A stretch of 64,000 bases of DNA from ZC4RG35 sp040878345 (GCA_040878345.1 JBBDML010000004.1:1-64000); one strand, 5' to 3'; positions 49,598-58,786 are shown, counted from the first letter of the stretch. A program made the numbers and translations. Notes: generated by a model from the sequence alone, not told the origin.

Positions 49598-51049
49598 ATG
49601 TCAGACCGTTTCTCCGATCGTCGCCGACGGGTCTCCGATCTGGTGGGCGACAGTGGAATCGCCATCATCCCGGCGTCCACCGAGGTCATCCGCAACCACG
49701 ACGTCAACCACCAGTTCCGCCAGGACTCGATGTTCTGGTATCTGACCGGGTTCCATGAGCCAGACGCGGTGGCGGTGTTGGCCCCCGGCCACGACGACGG
49801 TGACTACACCCTTTTCGTCCTCCCCAAGGATCCGGCACAAGAGGTGTGGAACGGGATCCGCACCGGTGTGGTCGGGGCCAAGGAGCGGTTCGGCGCCGAC
49901 GTCTCCTACGAGCTGTCCGAGCTCGACGACGTCCTGGAGAGATACATGATCGGGCGGGACGTCATCTGGTACCGGACCGGGAACAGCGGAATGGACTCCA
50001 AGGTCTCAGCCGCCATCGAGCGAGCCAGGGCCCACCGCGAGCGGTTCGGGGGCGTCGTCCCCTCGTCGGTCAAGGACGTCTCGGTTCCCGTCGGGGAGAT
50101 GATGCTGATCAAGGACGGCCAGGAGGCAGAGAGTCTCCGCGATGCCTGCCGGCTCACCGCCCACGGGCATCGGGAGGCGATGAGTTTCACCCAGCCAGGG
50201 ATGATGGAATACCAGGTCCAGGCGGCCCTGGAGTACTACTGGCGACTCGGGGGGTCCCCCCGAAACGGGTACCCGTCGATCGTGGCCTCTGGCGCCAACG
50301 CCTGTGTGCTCCATTACGTGGAGAACGACTCCAAGATCGGCCATTCTGACCTGGTCCTGATCGATGCCGCTGCCGAGGTCGACGGCTACTCCTCGGATCT
50401 CACCCGGACCTATCCCGCCAACGGGAAGTTCACCGCACCCCAGAGGGCGATCTACGAGGTGGTCCTCGCCGCCCAGGAGATCGGTCTCGAGAACTCCGGC
50501 CCGGGATCAACGCTGCGTGGCATCCATGACTCCTCGACCCGGGTACTGGTCGAGGGCATGGTCGACCTCGGGCTGCTCCCAAGCTCGGTCGACGAGTCGC
50601 TGGCAATGCATCACTACACGCACTTCTTCATGCATGGCACCGGGCACTGGCTCGGTCTCGACGTCCACGATCGGGGGAGCTACCGCATCGACGGCAAGCC
50701 TCGCCCCCTCGAGCCGGGGATGATGTTCACCGTGGAGCCAGGGATCTATGTGGCCCCGGACAAGGCGGAGATCGAGCTCACCCTCCTCGCTCACGACCTC
50801 GATGAGTGGAACGAGCGGCGGGTCCGCTTGGGCCGGTCCGCGGCAGCTGCCCTCGAGAAAGAGGAGAAAGAGGCGGCTGAGAAGATCAAGCACACCGTCC
50901 CGGCAGAGTTCCTCGGCATAGGCGTCCGCATCGAGGACGACGTGATGATCACAGCCGACGGCCTGGAGAACATGACCTCTTCGGTCCCCAAGGACCCCGA
51001 CGAGATCGAGGACCTCTGCGCCGAGAGCCCGACTCTCCCACGCCCCTAA
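49598..51049 (+). CDS. pepP: Xaa-Pro aminopeptidase (aminopeptidase P)
   Basis: A 483-aa M24B peptidase that removes an N-terminal residue before proline. The N-terminal domain (1-170) begins SDRFSDRRRRVSDLVGDSG. The catalytic domain has the five metal ligands: Asp in DLVLIDAAAEVDGYSSDLTR (two), His in HGTGHWLGLDVHD, Glu in FTVEPGIY and Glu in GVRIEDDVMI. ATG 49598 follows the previous stop by 10 bp. Length is normal for the family. Confidence 0.95.
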   Translation: MSDRFSDRRRRVSDLVGDSGIAIIPASTEVIRNHDVNHQFRQDSMFWYLTGFHEPDAVAVLAPGHDDGDYTLFVLPKDPAQEVWNGIRTGVVGAKERFGADVSYELSELDDVLERYMIGRDVIWYRTGNSGMDSKVSAAIERARAHRERFGGVVPSSVKDVSVPVGEMMLIKDGQEAESLRDACRLTAHGHREAMSFTQPGMMEYQVQAALEYYWRLGGSPRNGYPSIVASGANACVLHYVENDSKIGHSDLVLIDAAAEVDGYSSDLTRTYPANGKFTAPQRAIYEVVLAAQEIGLENSGPGSTLRGIHDSSTRVLVEGMVDLGLLPSSVDESLAMHHYTHFFMHGTGHWLGLDVHDRGSYRIDGKPRPLEPGMMFTVEPGIYVAPDKAEIELTLLAHDLDEWNERRVRLGRSAAAALEKEEKEAAEKIKHTVPAEFLGIGVRIEDDVMITADGLENMTSSVPKDPDEIEDLCAESPTLPRP

Positions 51050-51690
51050 CCGGCTACCGCCGCGGGCACCGCGTATCCGAACACGGCGACGAAGTGAAAT
51101 GCGCCGGCCAGGACCACCAGGAGATGGAACAGCTCGTGGTACGAGAAGGTCCTCGGGAGGAGACGGGGCCGCTTGGTGAGGAAGATCACGGCCCCCACCG
51201 TGTAGCAGACGCCGCCGAGACCGATGAGCACGATGGCCTCGGTGCCCAGGGTGGCGTGGATCTGGGGGAGCCAGGCCAGGGCGGCCCAGCCCATGGTGAG
51301 CTGCAAGGTCACCGACAACCAGGTCGCCACCGTGCGCAGGACAGCCTTGAGTGTGATGCCGGTCGCTGCCACCAGCCCGACCAGGCCCAGGGAGATGAGA
51401 CGCACCCCCCCGCCGAGACTGGCGATGGCGATCGGAGTGAAGGTCCCCGCCACCACCAGATAGATCATCGAGTGGTCGATCCGCTGGAGCCGCGTCTTCC
51501 ATCGAGGGGCCCACGGAATCGAGTGATACAGCGAGGAGACGGTGTACATCACCAGCAGGGCGGACCCGAATGCCAGCGAACCGACCATGGCGCCGGGATC
51601 GCCCCAGGACCGGGTCAGCAGCAGGATCAGGCCAAACAGGGCGGCGATCGCCGCCGATCCGTGGAGGAAGCCACGAATCGGGTTCTGCAT
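51046..51690 (-). CDS. Hemolysin III / PAQR-family membrane protein
   Basis: A 214-aa protein with seven hydrophobic helices and the family's metal-site residues: SSLYHSIPWAP near 53, LQRIDHSMIYLVVAGTFTP near 68 and a C-terminal YHELFHLLVVLAGAFHFVAV. ATG 51690 is chosen; eight residues more are possible. In Mycobacterium the homologous Rv1085c lies next to the Z-FPP synthase Rv1086, as here. Its 3' end overlaps pepP by 4 bp. Confidence 0.92.
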   Translation of the reverse strand: MQNPIRGFLHGSAAIAALFGLILLLTRSWGDPGAMVGSLAFGSALLVMYTVSSLYHSIPWAPRWKTRLQRIDHSMIYLVVAGTFTPIAIASLGGGVRLISLGLVGLVAATGITLKAVLRTVATWLSVTLQLTMGWAALAWLPQIHATLGTEAIVLIGLGGVCYTVGAVIFLTKRPRLLPRTFSYHELFHLLVVLAGAFHFVAVFGYAVPAAVAG

Positions 51691-51785
51691 CCTGCCCAAA
51701 GTCGCACGTTGCACTCCCGGGCAGGGTAAGGCGCCGGGTTTCTTATCGAACCCGGCCCCATCCGCAATTACGATGTCGGGAGGGT

Positions 51786-52553
51786 ATGGCGCTCGGACTT
51801 CTCTACCGTCTATATGAACGCAGGCTGCTGTCCGGGCTCGACCGTGACCGGCTGCCCCGACACATAGGCATCGTCCTCGACGGCCATCGGCGTCATGCCC
51901 GGGAGGAGGGTCTCCCCAGCTACAAGGACTCCTATCGGGTGGGGATGAGGCGGTTCGAGGACTTCCTCGGCTGGTCGAACCGGCTGGAGATACCGGTGGT
52001 CACCGCCTGGCTGCTCTCGCGGGAGAATCTGTCTCGAGCCGCCGATGAGCTCGACCCATACTTCGAGGTCCTTATCGAGCTGTTCGACCGCCTCCCCGAC
52101 CTCGCTGCCGGCTTTGACATGGGGATCAAGGTCATTGGCAGTCTCGACCTCCTCCCCGACCACCTGGTGACCGCCGCCAAGAGAGCTCAGGAGGCAAGAC
52201 CCAGGGGGAGCCGACGTCTCAATCTGGCCATGGGTTATGGGGGTCGCCAAGAGATCGTGGACGCAGCCAAGGACCTGGTGGCCGAGTTGGCATCGAGCGG
52301 GGTGGACGCCTCGGAGATCCCATCCCACATCGATGCCGAGGCGCTGGCGGCGCACATGTACTCCGCTGACATGCCCGACCCGGACCTCCTGATCCGAACC
52401 TCGGGCGAGTCGCGGCTGTCCGGTTTCCTGCTGTGGCAGTCGGCCTACAGCGAGTTCGTCTTCGTCGACGTCAACTGGCCTGCCTTCCGTCACGTCGACT
52501 TCCTCCGGGCGCTGCGCGACTACAGCGGCCGCGAGCGCCGCTTCGGCAAATAG
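51786..52553 (+). CDS. Short-chain cis-prenyltransferase, Rv1086-like (Z-FPP synthase type)
   Basis: A 255-aa protein. It matches the mycobacterial (2Z,6E)-farnesyl diphosphate synthase in many stretches: YGGRQEIVDA, PDPDLLIRTSGESRLSGFLL, WQSAYSEFVF, WPAFRHVDFLRALRDYS. It condenses isopentenyl diphosphate with a short allylic primer for the polyprenyl lipid carrier. The catalytic Asp region is unusual: MDGNRRWA is LDGHRRHA, and STEN is SREN. The pairing with HlyIII is the conserved Rv1085c-Rv1086 arrangement. Confidence 0.9.
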   Translation: MALGLLYRLYERRLLSGLDRDRLPRHIGIVLDGHRRHAREEGLPSYKDSYRVGMRRFEDFLGWSNRLEIPVVTAWLLSRENLSRAADELDPYFEVLIELFDRLPDLAAGFDMGIKVIGSLDLLPDHLVTAAKRAQEARPRGSRRLNLAMGYGGRQEIVDAAKDLVAELASSGVDASEIPSHIDAEALAAHMYSADMPDPDLLIRTSGESRLSGFLLWQSAYSEFVFVDVNWPAFRHVDFLRALRDYSGRERRFGK

Positions 52554-52586
52554 CTCACTACGTTCGCTGTGCTTGCTGTATTTGGT

Positions 52587-52632
52587 ACCTGGTACTGAGT
52601 ATTTGGACAATCGCAATCCGAGTACCAAGTAC
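52587..52632. repeat. Imperfect inverted repeat (GGTAC-rich)
   Basis: GGTACCTGGTACTG (52587-52600) and GAGTACCAAGTACC (52619-52632) are reverse complements except for two bases. The stretch is AT-rich and has no gene. It lies just left of the terminator hairpin. Confidence 0.5.
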
Positions 52633-52643
52633 CTAGTACTAGG

Positions 52644-52680
52644 TCACGGTCTCAAGCCCTCAAAGGGCTTCAGACCGTGA
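52644..52680. terminator. Bidirectional terminator hairpin
   Basis: TCACGGTCT and AAGCCCT (52644-52652 and 52654-52660) pair with AGGGCTT and AGACCGTGA (52664-52670 and 52672-52680), with one bulged C on each side and the loop CAA. It covers the end of the minus-strand mutase gene (stop at 52670), between convergent genes. Confidence 0.75.
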
Positions 52681-53356
52681 CCATCCCCGGGTGGAGATGG
52701 GCCACGTCGCCCAACTGGCGCAATGAGAAACCCCAACCGGTGCTGATTCGGGTCATGGTGACCCTTGTCACGCCGGTGTGGGGCTGACGGAATCGCTCCC
52801 ACTCCCATGGGACCGGCTCGAGCCCCAGGAGATGCCCGAGGACCACGGCATTGGTCCCGGCGTGAGCCACGATGACCACCCGCCGATCAGGGTCCTCGAC
52901 GGTCCACAGGTGACGGTGGTCCGGGTCCATCGGCCTTATCCCATGACGGGCCAGGGTGTCGGTGAGACCGTTGACCACCCGCTCATGAAAGGCACGGAAG
53001 GTCTCGCCACCGGGGAGCCCCTCCCACATGTCGTCCATCGACCGGACATTGGCCTCGGCGAAGTAACGGTCGATCTCGTCGACCGGTGCACCTTCCCACT
53101 TCGGGGGGTTGTTGATCTCCTGGAGCCAGTGATACGACTCCCGCTCCCGGCCCAACTCGGAGGATATCGGGTCGGCGGTCTCCATGGCTCGGTGCATGGT
53201 GGACACCCACAACTCATCGATCTGATCCAGGCTCGACAGCCGGTGGGCCACGCGGTTGGACTGCTCCCGCCCCAGATCGGTGAGGTTGGGGTCGTTGCGG
53301 GCGATCCGGTCCGGGGCCCAGTCCGGCTGCCCGTGACGGATCAGGAAGAGGTCCAT
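52670..53356 (-). CDS. Histidine phosphatase (phosphoglycerate mutase family)
   Basis: A 228-aa protein from ATG 53356. The catalytic RHG is in LFLIRHGQPDW, Glu-containing WEGLPGGETFRAFHERVVNG lies in the middle, and the second His is in VVIVAHAGTNAVVLGHLLG. Members act as mutases or phosphatases on small phosphates; the substrate is unknown. Divergent from pyrE, with 48 bp between starts. Confidence 0.9.
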   Translation of the reverse strand: MDLFLIRHGQPDWAPDRIARNDPNLTDLGREQSNRVAHRLSSLDQIDELWVSTMHRAMETADPISSELGRERESYHWLQEINNPPKWEGAPVDEIDRYFAEANVRSMDDMWEGLPGGETFRAFHERVVNGLTDTLARHGIRPMDPDHRHLWTVEDPDRRVVIVAHAGTNAVVLGHLLGLEPVPWEWERFRQPHTGVTRVTMTRISTGWGFSLRQLGDVAHLHPGMVTV

Positions 53357-53404
53357 GGCCTTGAAACTAGGCGATTGGATCGTCACCGCCAATACGATGG
53401 GCCG

Positions 53405-53947
53405 GTGCCCCGCCAAGCCCTCATAGACCACCTGGCCAGCCACGCCCTGCGGACCGACGGTCCCTTCACACTCCGCTCGGGGGCGGTGTCCGAGTGGTAC
53501 CTCGACGCCAGGCAGACCACCTTCGATGGGGAGGGTGCCTGGCGGGTGGGGGGAGCGGTGCTGGAGCTGCTCGACCCAACCGTTCAGGCGGTGGGAGGCA
53601 TGACGATGGGCGCCGACCCGATCGCGGTTGCCACGGCCATGGTGGCATTCTCCGCGGGCCGGCCCCTCAAAGCGTTCTCGATCCGGAAGACGATGAAAGA
53701 CCATGGGACCGGCGGCCGGTTGGTGGGGCCGGTGGCTGCCGGTGCTCGGGTCGCCATCCTCGAGGACACTACGACCACCGGTGGCGCGGTTATCGAGGCC
53801 GCCCAACACGCTCTGGAGGCCGGGCTGGTCATCGTGCAGGCCATTTCCCTCGTCGACCGGTCCTACGGGGCAGCCGGGTCCCGGTTCAGCGCTATGGGGG
53901 TTCCCTATCGATCTCTGATCCAGCCCGAGGATCTGGGTGTGGCATGA
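53405..53947 (+). CDS. pyrE: Orotate phosphoribosyltransferase
   Basis: A 180-aa protein from GTG 53405. FTLRSGAVSEWYLDAR near 20-35 is the N-terminal family stretch, and VAILEDTTTTGGAV is the PRPP-binding motif. It makes orotidine monophosphate in pyrimidine synthesis. The stop overlaps the next start (ATGA), so at least two genes form an operon with it. Confidence 0.9.
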   Translation: MPRQALIDHLASHALRTDGPFTLRSGAVSEWYLDARQTTFDGEGAWRVGGAVLELLDPTVQAVGGMTMGADPIAVATAMVAFSAGRPLKAFSIRKTMKDHGTGGRLVGPVAAGARVAILEDTTTTGGAVIEAAQHALEAGLVIVQAISLVDRSYGAAGSRFSAMGVPYRSLIQPEDLGVA

Positions 53948-54546
53948 CTCCCGTCGTGGTGCGACGCTCGGCGCTGAGGATGTGGCTGCTCGCCATGACC
54001 GGCATCCCACTTCTCGTCATCTCCCTCGACGTCCTCACCAATCGCCGGCTCACCGACCGGCTTCGTGAGATCCTGTTCCGTCCGGCGGACACCCAGATCT
54101 TCGAGCCGCGAGACGTCATCTGGGCCTGGGCCATGCTCGCCTTCGCCTTGTTCTTGGTGCTTTGGGGGCTGAAGGAGCTGTTCGTCCCCACCAAGGTCCT
54201 CGAGTGCCGTGATGAGGGTCTGGCCCTCAAGCTGAGGGGCCCTTTCCAGCCGGTCTCCGTCGTCCCCTGGGATTCGATTGTCGATGTCGATGGGATCAAG
54301 GTCGAGGACGAGGCCGCCAAGATCCCCTTGCTCTGGATCGAGATCACCAGCCGGGAGGGTCTACCCGATCAGCCCTGGGGTGCCAGATGGGTGGGGCCGA
54401 CCGAGCTCGGCCTCCTCGCCGAGGATTGGTCGGAGAGCCCGGACAAGGTGGCCGAAAGTGTTGCCGACTTCGCGGTCGCCGCGGCCCGGCGTCGTCCCCG
54501 GCTGGCGGTGGCCTCGCTCTGGCAGGAGGGAGCTGAGGAGGAGTGA
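53944..54546 (+). CDS. Membrane protein of unknown function
   Basis: A 200-aa protein from ATG 53944. Two membrane helices (about 14-30 and 60-78) are followed by a soluble C-terminal part (about 85-200) with strands like VLECRDEGLALKLRGPF and VVPWDSIVDVDGIKVED, which resemble the short PH-like domains found on small bacterial membrane proteins. Function unknown. Coupled at both ends (ATGA with pyrE, GTGA with the endonuclease gene). Confidence 0.75.
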   Translation: MTPVVVRRSALRMWLLAMTGIPLLVISLDVLTNRRLTDRLREILFRPADTQIFEPRDVIWAWAMLAFALFLVLWGLKELFVPTKVLECRDEGLALKLRGPFQPVSVVPWDSIVDVDGIKVEDEAAKIPLLWIEITSREGLPDQPWGARWVGPTELGLLAEDWSESPDKVAESVADFAVAAARRRPRLAVASLWQEGAEEE

Positions 54547-55328
54547 CCCTCGTCGGGGCCCACACCCCTGCCGGTCATCCATTGCAGGAGGCGGCGATGC
54601 GGGGGGCGGACCTGGTCCAGTTCTTCCTCTCCAATCCTCAAGGGTGGCGCAAGCCCGAGCCCCGAGCAGACGCCACCGAGCTGAGGGCGGCTGACATCCC
54701 CCTCTATGTCCACTCCCCCTACCTGATCAACGTGTGCGCCGACGACAACAAGGTCAGGGTGCCCAGCCGCCGAATTCTCCAAGAGACCTGCGACGCCGCC
54801 ACCGAGATCGGCGCCACCGCTGTGGTGGTCCATGGGGGCCATGTCACCGGTGAGGGCCCCCAGGAGGAAGGGATCGTCCGGTGGCGCAAGGCGCTGGAGA
54901 TCCTGGACACCCAGGTGCAGGTCCTCATCGAGAACACCGCCGGGGGTGACAAAGCGGTGGCGAGGAGAGTCGAGTGGATCGACCGCCTATGGGATGAGAT
55001 CGGCGGGTTCGGGGTGGGTTTCGTCCTCGACACCTGCCATTCCTGGGCCGGTGGGGAGCCCTTCGACGAGCTGGTGGAGCGGACCATGGCGGCAACGGGG
55101 CGAATCGACCTGGTCCACGCCAACGACTCGAAGGACCCATTCGACTCCAGACGCGACCGTCATGAGAACCTGGGGAGGGGCCAGATCCCCCCCGACGACC
55201 TGGCCCGTGTCATCTCCGAGGCTGGTGCCCCGGTGGTGGTGGAGACACCCGGTGATGCATCGGCACAGGCCGACGACATCGAGTGGGTCCGCGCCCGGCT
55301 TCAGGGCGCGGCGTCCTCAAAGATCTGA
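54543..55328 (+). CDS. nfo: Endonuclease IV-like AP endonuclease
   Basis: A 261-aa TIM-barrel protein from GTG 54543. LVGAHTPAGHPLQEAA at the start, LYVHSPYLINVC, VVHGGHVTGEG, VLIENTAGGD, FVLDTCHSWAGG, LVHANDSKDPFDSRRDRHEN and VVVETPG follow the zinc ligands (His, Glu, Asp, His) of Nfo. It cuts 5' of abasic sites in DNA repair. Its 3' end overlaps the convergent YVTN gene by 28 bp. The N-terminal G of the usual GSHV motif reads as GAHT. Confidence 0.88.
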   Translation: MTLVGAHTPAGHPLQEAAMRGADLVQFFLSNPQGWRKPEPRADATELRAADIPLYVHSPYLINVCADDNKVRVPSRRILQETCDAATEIGATAVVVHGGHVTGEGPQEEGIVRWRKALEILDTQVQVLIENTAGGDKAVARRVEWIDRLWDEIGGFGVGFVLDTCHSWAGGEPFDELVERTMAATGRIDLVHANDSKDPFDSRRDRHENLGRGQIPPDDLARVISEAGAPVVVETPGDASAQADDIEWVRARLQGAASSKI

Positions 55329-56512
55329 ATCGTGCCCGAGTAGTTGGCGATCCAGACCTGCCGGCTCGACGGGTCGTAGGTGATCCCGATGGGGTGGTGA
55401 CCGGTTCGGTGCTCCTCGGTCTCGACCATGTCCTCGGTCCTCACCTTGCTCATGGTGTCGGAGTTGTAGTTGACGACATACAGAGCGGTCCCGTCGTCGC
55501 TGATCGCCATGCTCCTCGGCGCCGAACCGGTGGCCACCCGAGCCGTCACCTCTCCGGTGACGAGATCGAGCCTGGCGATCCGGCCGTCGCCGTTCAATGA
55601 GACGTAGAGGGTCTGCCCATCTGGGCTGATCACCAGGTGTCGGGGGCTGCGACCCACCCCCTCGATGTACCCGACCTCCAGGCTGACCAGGTCGATCACC
55701 GCGATCCTGGTCGACCCCATCACCGCCACGTAGGCGGTGGCCGAGTCAGGAGGTATCGCCACCCCCCGGGGATGACGACCCACCGGGACCCGGGCCAACT
55801 CGGTCCCCGACTCCAGGTCGACGATCGAGACGTCGAACCCGCACCAGTTGGATACCACCAGCAAGCGGTCGTCGGGGGTGACGGCGAGGAATTTGGGCAC
55901 CGGGCCCACCCTTATGAGCCGGTCGATTTCGAGGGTGGCGGTGTCGACCCGGTAGACGAAGCTGTCAGGCCACGACCCCGGGTCGCAGCCGTCCCCGGCC
56001 GAGGTGTCGAGGCCGCCCCCGTACATCTTGTAGTTGGAGACATAGGCGTGGGAGCCATCGGAGTCGAAGGCCACCTCGACCGGTGACCCTGCCAGCTCCT
56101 CCCCGAACTCGCCGAACCCGTGCTCTGCCGGATCGACCCGGTCTTCGATGGTGGCGACCAACTCGAAGACCCGGTCGTAGACCGTGATGGTGTGGCGGTA
56201 CATCATGTTCTGGGCGAAGAACAGCCCCCGGCCCGATGTCACCACCGACTTGGGCGAGATGGCCCCGGTGATGGTGGCCACCTCCACCAGTTGACGCTGG
56301 GCGGCGGTGAAGCCGTCCGGGGCGACCAGGGTGGTAGTCGTCGTTTGGAGGACGGTGGTGGCCGTCGGCCGGGTCGTAGTGGTCGATGGGGCCGTAGAGG
56401 TGGTGGTCGGCGGGATTGTGGTGACCGACCTGGTGAGATCGACCGCCCCCTGATCGACACAACCGGCGATCAGGGCAAGCACGCCGAGGATTGCAATTGA
56501 CCCCCGTTTCAT
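55301..56512 (-). CDS. Lipoprotein with YVTN-type beta-propeller
   Basis: A 403-aa protein from ATG 56512. The signal peptide ends in a lipobox (LALIAGC, Cys about residue 20), and a Thr/Pro-rich linker follows. Then come repeats typical of YVTN propellers: VTPDDRLLVVSNW, IPPDSATAYVAVMGSTRIAV, ISPDGQTLYVSLNGDGRIAR and ISDDGTALYVVNYNSDTMSK. It would be attached to the outer side of the membrane and bind other molecules, role unknown. Divergent from panB. Confidence 0.85.
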   Translation of the reverse strand: MKRGSIAILGVLALIAGCVDQGAVDLTRSVTTIPPTTTSTAPSTTTTRPTATTVLQTTTTTLVAPDGFTAAQRQLVEVATITGAISPKSVVTSGRGLFFAQNMMYRHTITVYDRVFELVATIEDRVDPAEHGFGEFGEELAGSPVEVAFDSDGSHAYVSNYKMYGGGLDTSAGDGCDPGSWPDSFVYRVDTATLEIDRLIRVGPVPKFLAVTPDDRLLVVSNWCGFDVSIVDLESGTELARVPVGRHPRGVAIPPDSATAYVAVMGSTRIAVIDLVSLEVGYIEGVGRSPRHLVISPDGQTLYVSLNGDGRIARLDLVTGEVTARVATGSAPRSMAISDDGTALYVVNYNSDTMSKVRTEDMVETEEHRTGHHPIGITYDPSSRQVWIANYSGTIQIFEDAAP

Positions 56513-56567
56513 CTGGGTGAAATTAGCTCCGGGCTGCGATGTCTCCATCAGCCAGTAGCCTTAGACC

Positions 56568-57416
56568 ATGGCCGAGAAGGTCACAGCACCGGACATCAGG
56601 GCGCGCAAGGGCGGTCCCAAGATCACGATGGTCACCGCCTATGACTACCCGGGGGCGATGATCGCCGACCGGGCAGGAGTCGACATCATCCTCATCGGAG
56701 ACTCGGTGGCCAACGTCGTCCATGGCATGGACACCACACTCGAGATCGGTCTCGATGAGATCGTCCTCCACACCAGGGCGGTCAAGCGGGCCCGACCCAA
56801 TGCCCTGGTGGTGGCCGATATGCCATGGCTCACCTTCCATCTCTCCCCAGAGGACGCGGTTCGCAACGCCGGGAGGCTGGTCCGCGAAGGGGGCGCCGAG
56901 GCGGTCAAGCTCGAAGGAGGCAGGAAGCGACTGCCGGCGGTCCACGCCATCCTCGACGCCGAGATCCCAGTGATGGGACATGTCGGGCTGACCCCCCAAT
57001 CGGTCCACGCCATGGGTGGCTTCAAGGTCCAGGGAAAGGCGGTCGAGACCGCCAGGGAGATGATCGAGGACGCAAGGGCACTCGCTGACGCCGGTTGCTT
57101 CTCGATCGTGATCGAAGGGGTCCCCGACGTCCTCGGTGAGATCATCACCAAGGAAGTCGACGTCCCAACCATCGGCATCGGGGCCGGCCCCTCAACCGAT
57201 GGCCAGGTTCTGGTCTTCCACGACGTCCTCGGCCTTGGCTCCGGAAAGCATCCCAGATTCGTCCGCCCCTACGCCGATCTCGCCGAGCAGGCGGTATCCG
57301 CCCTGCAACGTTTCAAGTTCGACATCGAGTCGGGTGCCTTCCCCAGTGAGACCGAGAGCTATCACGTCTCCGACGAGGTGGCGTCCGAGCTGCTCAAGGG
57401 GACGAGATCCGCCTAG
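56568..57416 (+). CDS. panB: 3-methyl-2-oxobutanoate hydroxymethyltransferase
   Basis: A 282-aa TIM-barrel enzyme. KITMVTAYDYPGAMIADRAG near 20, GDSVANVVHGMDTTL, MPWLTFHLSPEDAVRNAGRL, GHVGLTPQSVHAMGGFKVQG and TIGIGAGPSTDGQVLVFHD follow the family. It adds the hydroxymethyl group from methylene-tetrahydrofolate in pantothenate synthesis. No panC or panD is next to it. Confidence 0.97.
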   Translation: MAEKVTAPDIRARKGGPKITMVTAYDYPGAMIADRAGVDIILIGDSVANVVHGMDTTLEIGLDEIVLHTRAVKRARPNALVVADMPWLTFHLSPEDAVRNAGRLVREGGAEAVKLEGGRKRLPAVHAILDAEIPVMGHVGLTPQSVHAMGGFKVQGKAVETAREMIEDARALADAGCFSIVIEGVPDVLGEIITKEVDVPTIGIGAGPSTDGQVLVFHDVLGLGSGKHPRFVRPYADLAEQAVSALQRFKFDIESGAFPSETESYHVSDEVASELLKGTRSA

Positions 57417-57421
57417 CTTGT

Positions 57422-57865
57422 GTGATGGCCCTGGTAATGACCGGGTGCGCCGCCACAGCCGACCAGGCCACCACCCTGGCCCCCGCCCCGGTCACCGCGC
57501 CCGACGGGAGCCACGCCGAGGCCATCAGTGTCGATGATGCCGATCTGACGGTCTGGGTGGCCGACTCGGCCGAGGTGCGGAGTCGGGGTTTGATGGGGGT
57601 TGAGCGTCTGCCCGATGACGTGGACGGGATGTTGTTCGTGTTCGAGAGCGCCTCGCCACGGTCCTTCCACATGCTCGACACCAGGTTGGCATTGGACATC
57701 TGGTGGTTCGACGCCGATGGGCACCTGATCGGGTCTGACGAGATGGAGCCCTGCCCCGAGGAGCCCTGTCCCAGTCATTCCTCGCCAGATGAGGTGGCCT
57801 GGGCCCTGGAGACCCCCCTCGGAAACTTCGACTTTCCCGTGGGAGCGGTCCTCTCGACTGGGTGA
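57422..57865 (+). CDS. DUF192 protein, probable lipoprotein with short signal
   Basis: A 147-aa protein from GTG 57422. The DUF192 core is clear: VRSRGLMGVERLPDDVDGML, then SFHMLDTRLALDIWWFDADG and PEEPCPSH. The N-terminus is MMALVMTGCAA: a lipobox-like TGC, but with only eight residues before Cys, so the signal is unusually short. No better start is available in frame. Function unknown. It begins 5 bp after panB. Confidence 0.8.
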   Translation: MMALVMTGCAATADQATTLAPAPVTAPDGSHAEAISVDDADLTVWVADSAEVRSRGLMGVERLPDDVDGMLFVFESASPRSFHMLDTRLALDIWWFDADGHLIGSDEMEPCPEEPCPSHSSPDEVAWALETPLGNFDFPVGAVLSTG

Positions 57866-57981
57866 AGCAACCCGGGATGGTCTACCATTCACCGACGCAC
57901 CGACGTCTCGCGCCGTCGAGTTGCGTCCAACCCCTGCTCCGAGAAACGGGGCCTTCCGACAGGATGTCCACAGGAGGTGAC

Positions 57982-58302
57982 ATGCGCGAATACGAAGTGA
58001 TGACCATCCACCGGCCCGATCTGGCCGAGGATGACGTCGAAAAGAACGTCTCAGCCCTCGAGACCCATCTCACCGACAACGGTGCCGATGTCACCAAGCG
58101 GGACATGTGGGGCAAACGTCGTTTCGCCTATGAGATCGGCCATCTCAGCGAGGGCTACTACAGCGTGGTGAGCTTCAAGGCAGCGCCTGAAGCCGTCTCC
58201 TCGCTGGACCGGGTGCTCTCCCTCGCCGACGAGGTGGTCAGGCACAAGATCGTCCGAGTGGGCGATCAGGCGACTGGAAACCGTCCCACCCCCCCGGCAT
58301 AG
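57982..58302 (+). CDS. rpsF: Ribosomal protein bS6
   Basis: A 106-aa protein; ATG 57982 has CAGGAGGTGAC just upstream. MREYEVMTIHRPDLAEDDVE and the KRRFAYEIGHLSEGYYSVVS stretch are the family signature. First gene of the rpsF-ssb-rpsR-rplI-dnaB operon. Confidence 0.97.
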   Translation: MREYEVMTIHRPDLAEDDVEKNVSALETHLTDNGADVTKRDMWGKRRFAYEIGHLSEGYYSVVSFKAAPEAVSSLDRVLSLADEVVRHKIVRVGDQATGNRPTPPA

Positions 58303-58332
58303 TCGGGTCTGGACGAGAAGAGGAGAACCCCC

Positions 58333-58776
58333 ATGTCCAACAACGTGACTCTGATAGGAAACCTGGTCGAGGACCCCGAGCTTCGTTTCACCCCGTCCGG
58401 GGTGGCCTTGGCCAAGATCCGGCTGGCCGTCAATCGGCGGTGGCAGAAGGACGGGCAATGGCAGGAGGACACCAGCTTCTTTGGTGGCACCGTTTGGCGC
58501 GAGCAGGCCGAGACCGTGGCCGAGTCGTTGCAGAAGGGGACCCGGGTCATCGTCTCCGGTCGTCTCGAGCAGCGCAGTTGGGAGACGGACCAGGGCGAGA
58601 AGCGCTCGGTGGTCGAGATCCAGATCGATGAGATTGGCCCCTCCCTCAGGTGGGCCACCGCCACCGTGAACAAGACCCAGAGAAGCGACGACTGGTCGAG
58701 CAACAACCAGCAGGCGGCCAGCGCTACGGCGCCGGTGGCCCGCGAGGACTTCGGGCCGGACGAGGCACCGTTCTAG
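58333..58776 (+). CDS. ssb: Single-stranded DNA-binding protein
   Basis: A 147-aa protein with an OB fold (NNVTLIGNLVEDPELRFTPS at the start) and a short acidic tail ending EDFGPDEAPF, close to the DDDIPF-type partner-binding tip. The linker is short compared with other actinobacterial SSBs. Confidence 0.96.
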   Translation: MSNNVTLIGNLVEDPELRFTPSGVALAKIRLAVNRRWQKDGQWQEDTSFFGGTVWREQAETVAESLQKGTRVIVSGRLEQRSWETDQGEKRSVVEIQIDEIGPSLRWATATVNKTQRSDDWSSNNQQAASATAPVAREDFGPDEAPF

Positions 58777-58786
58777 GAGATAGACA

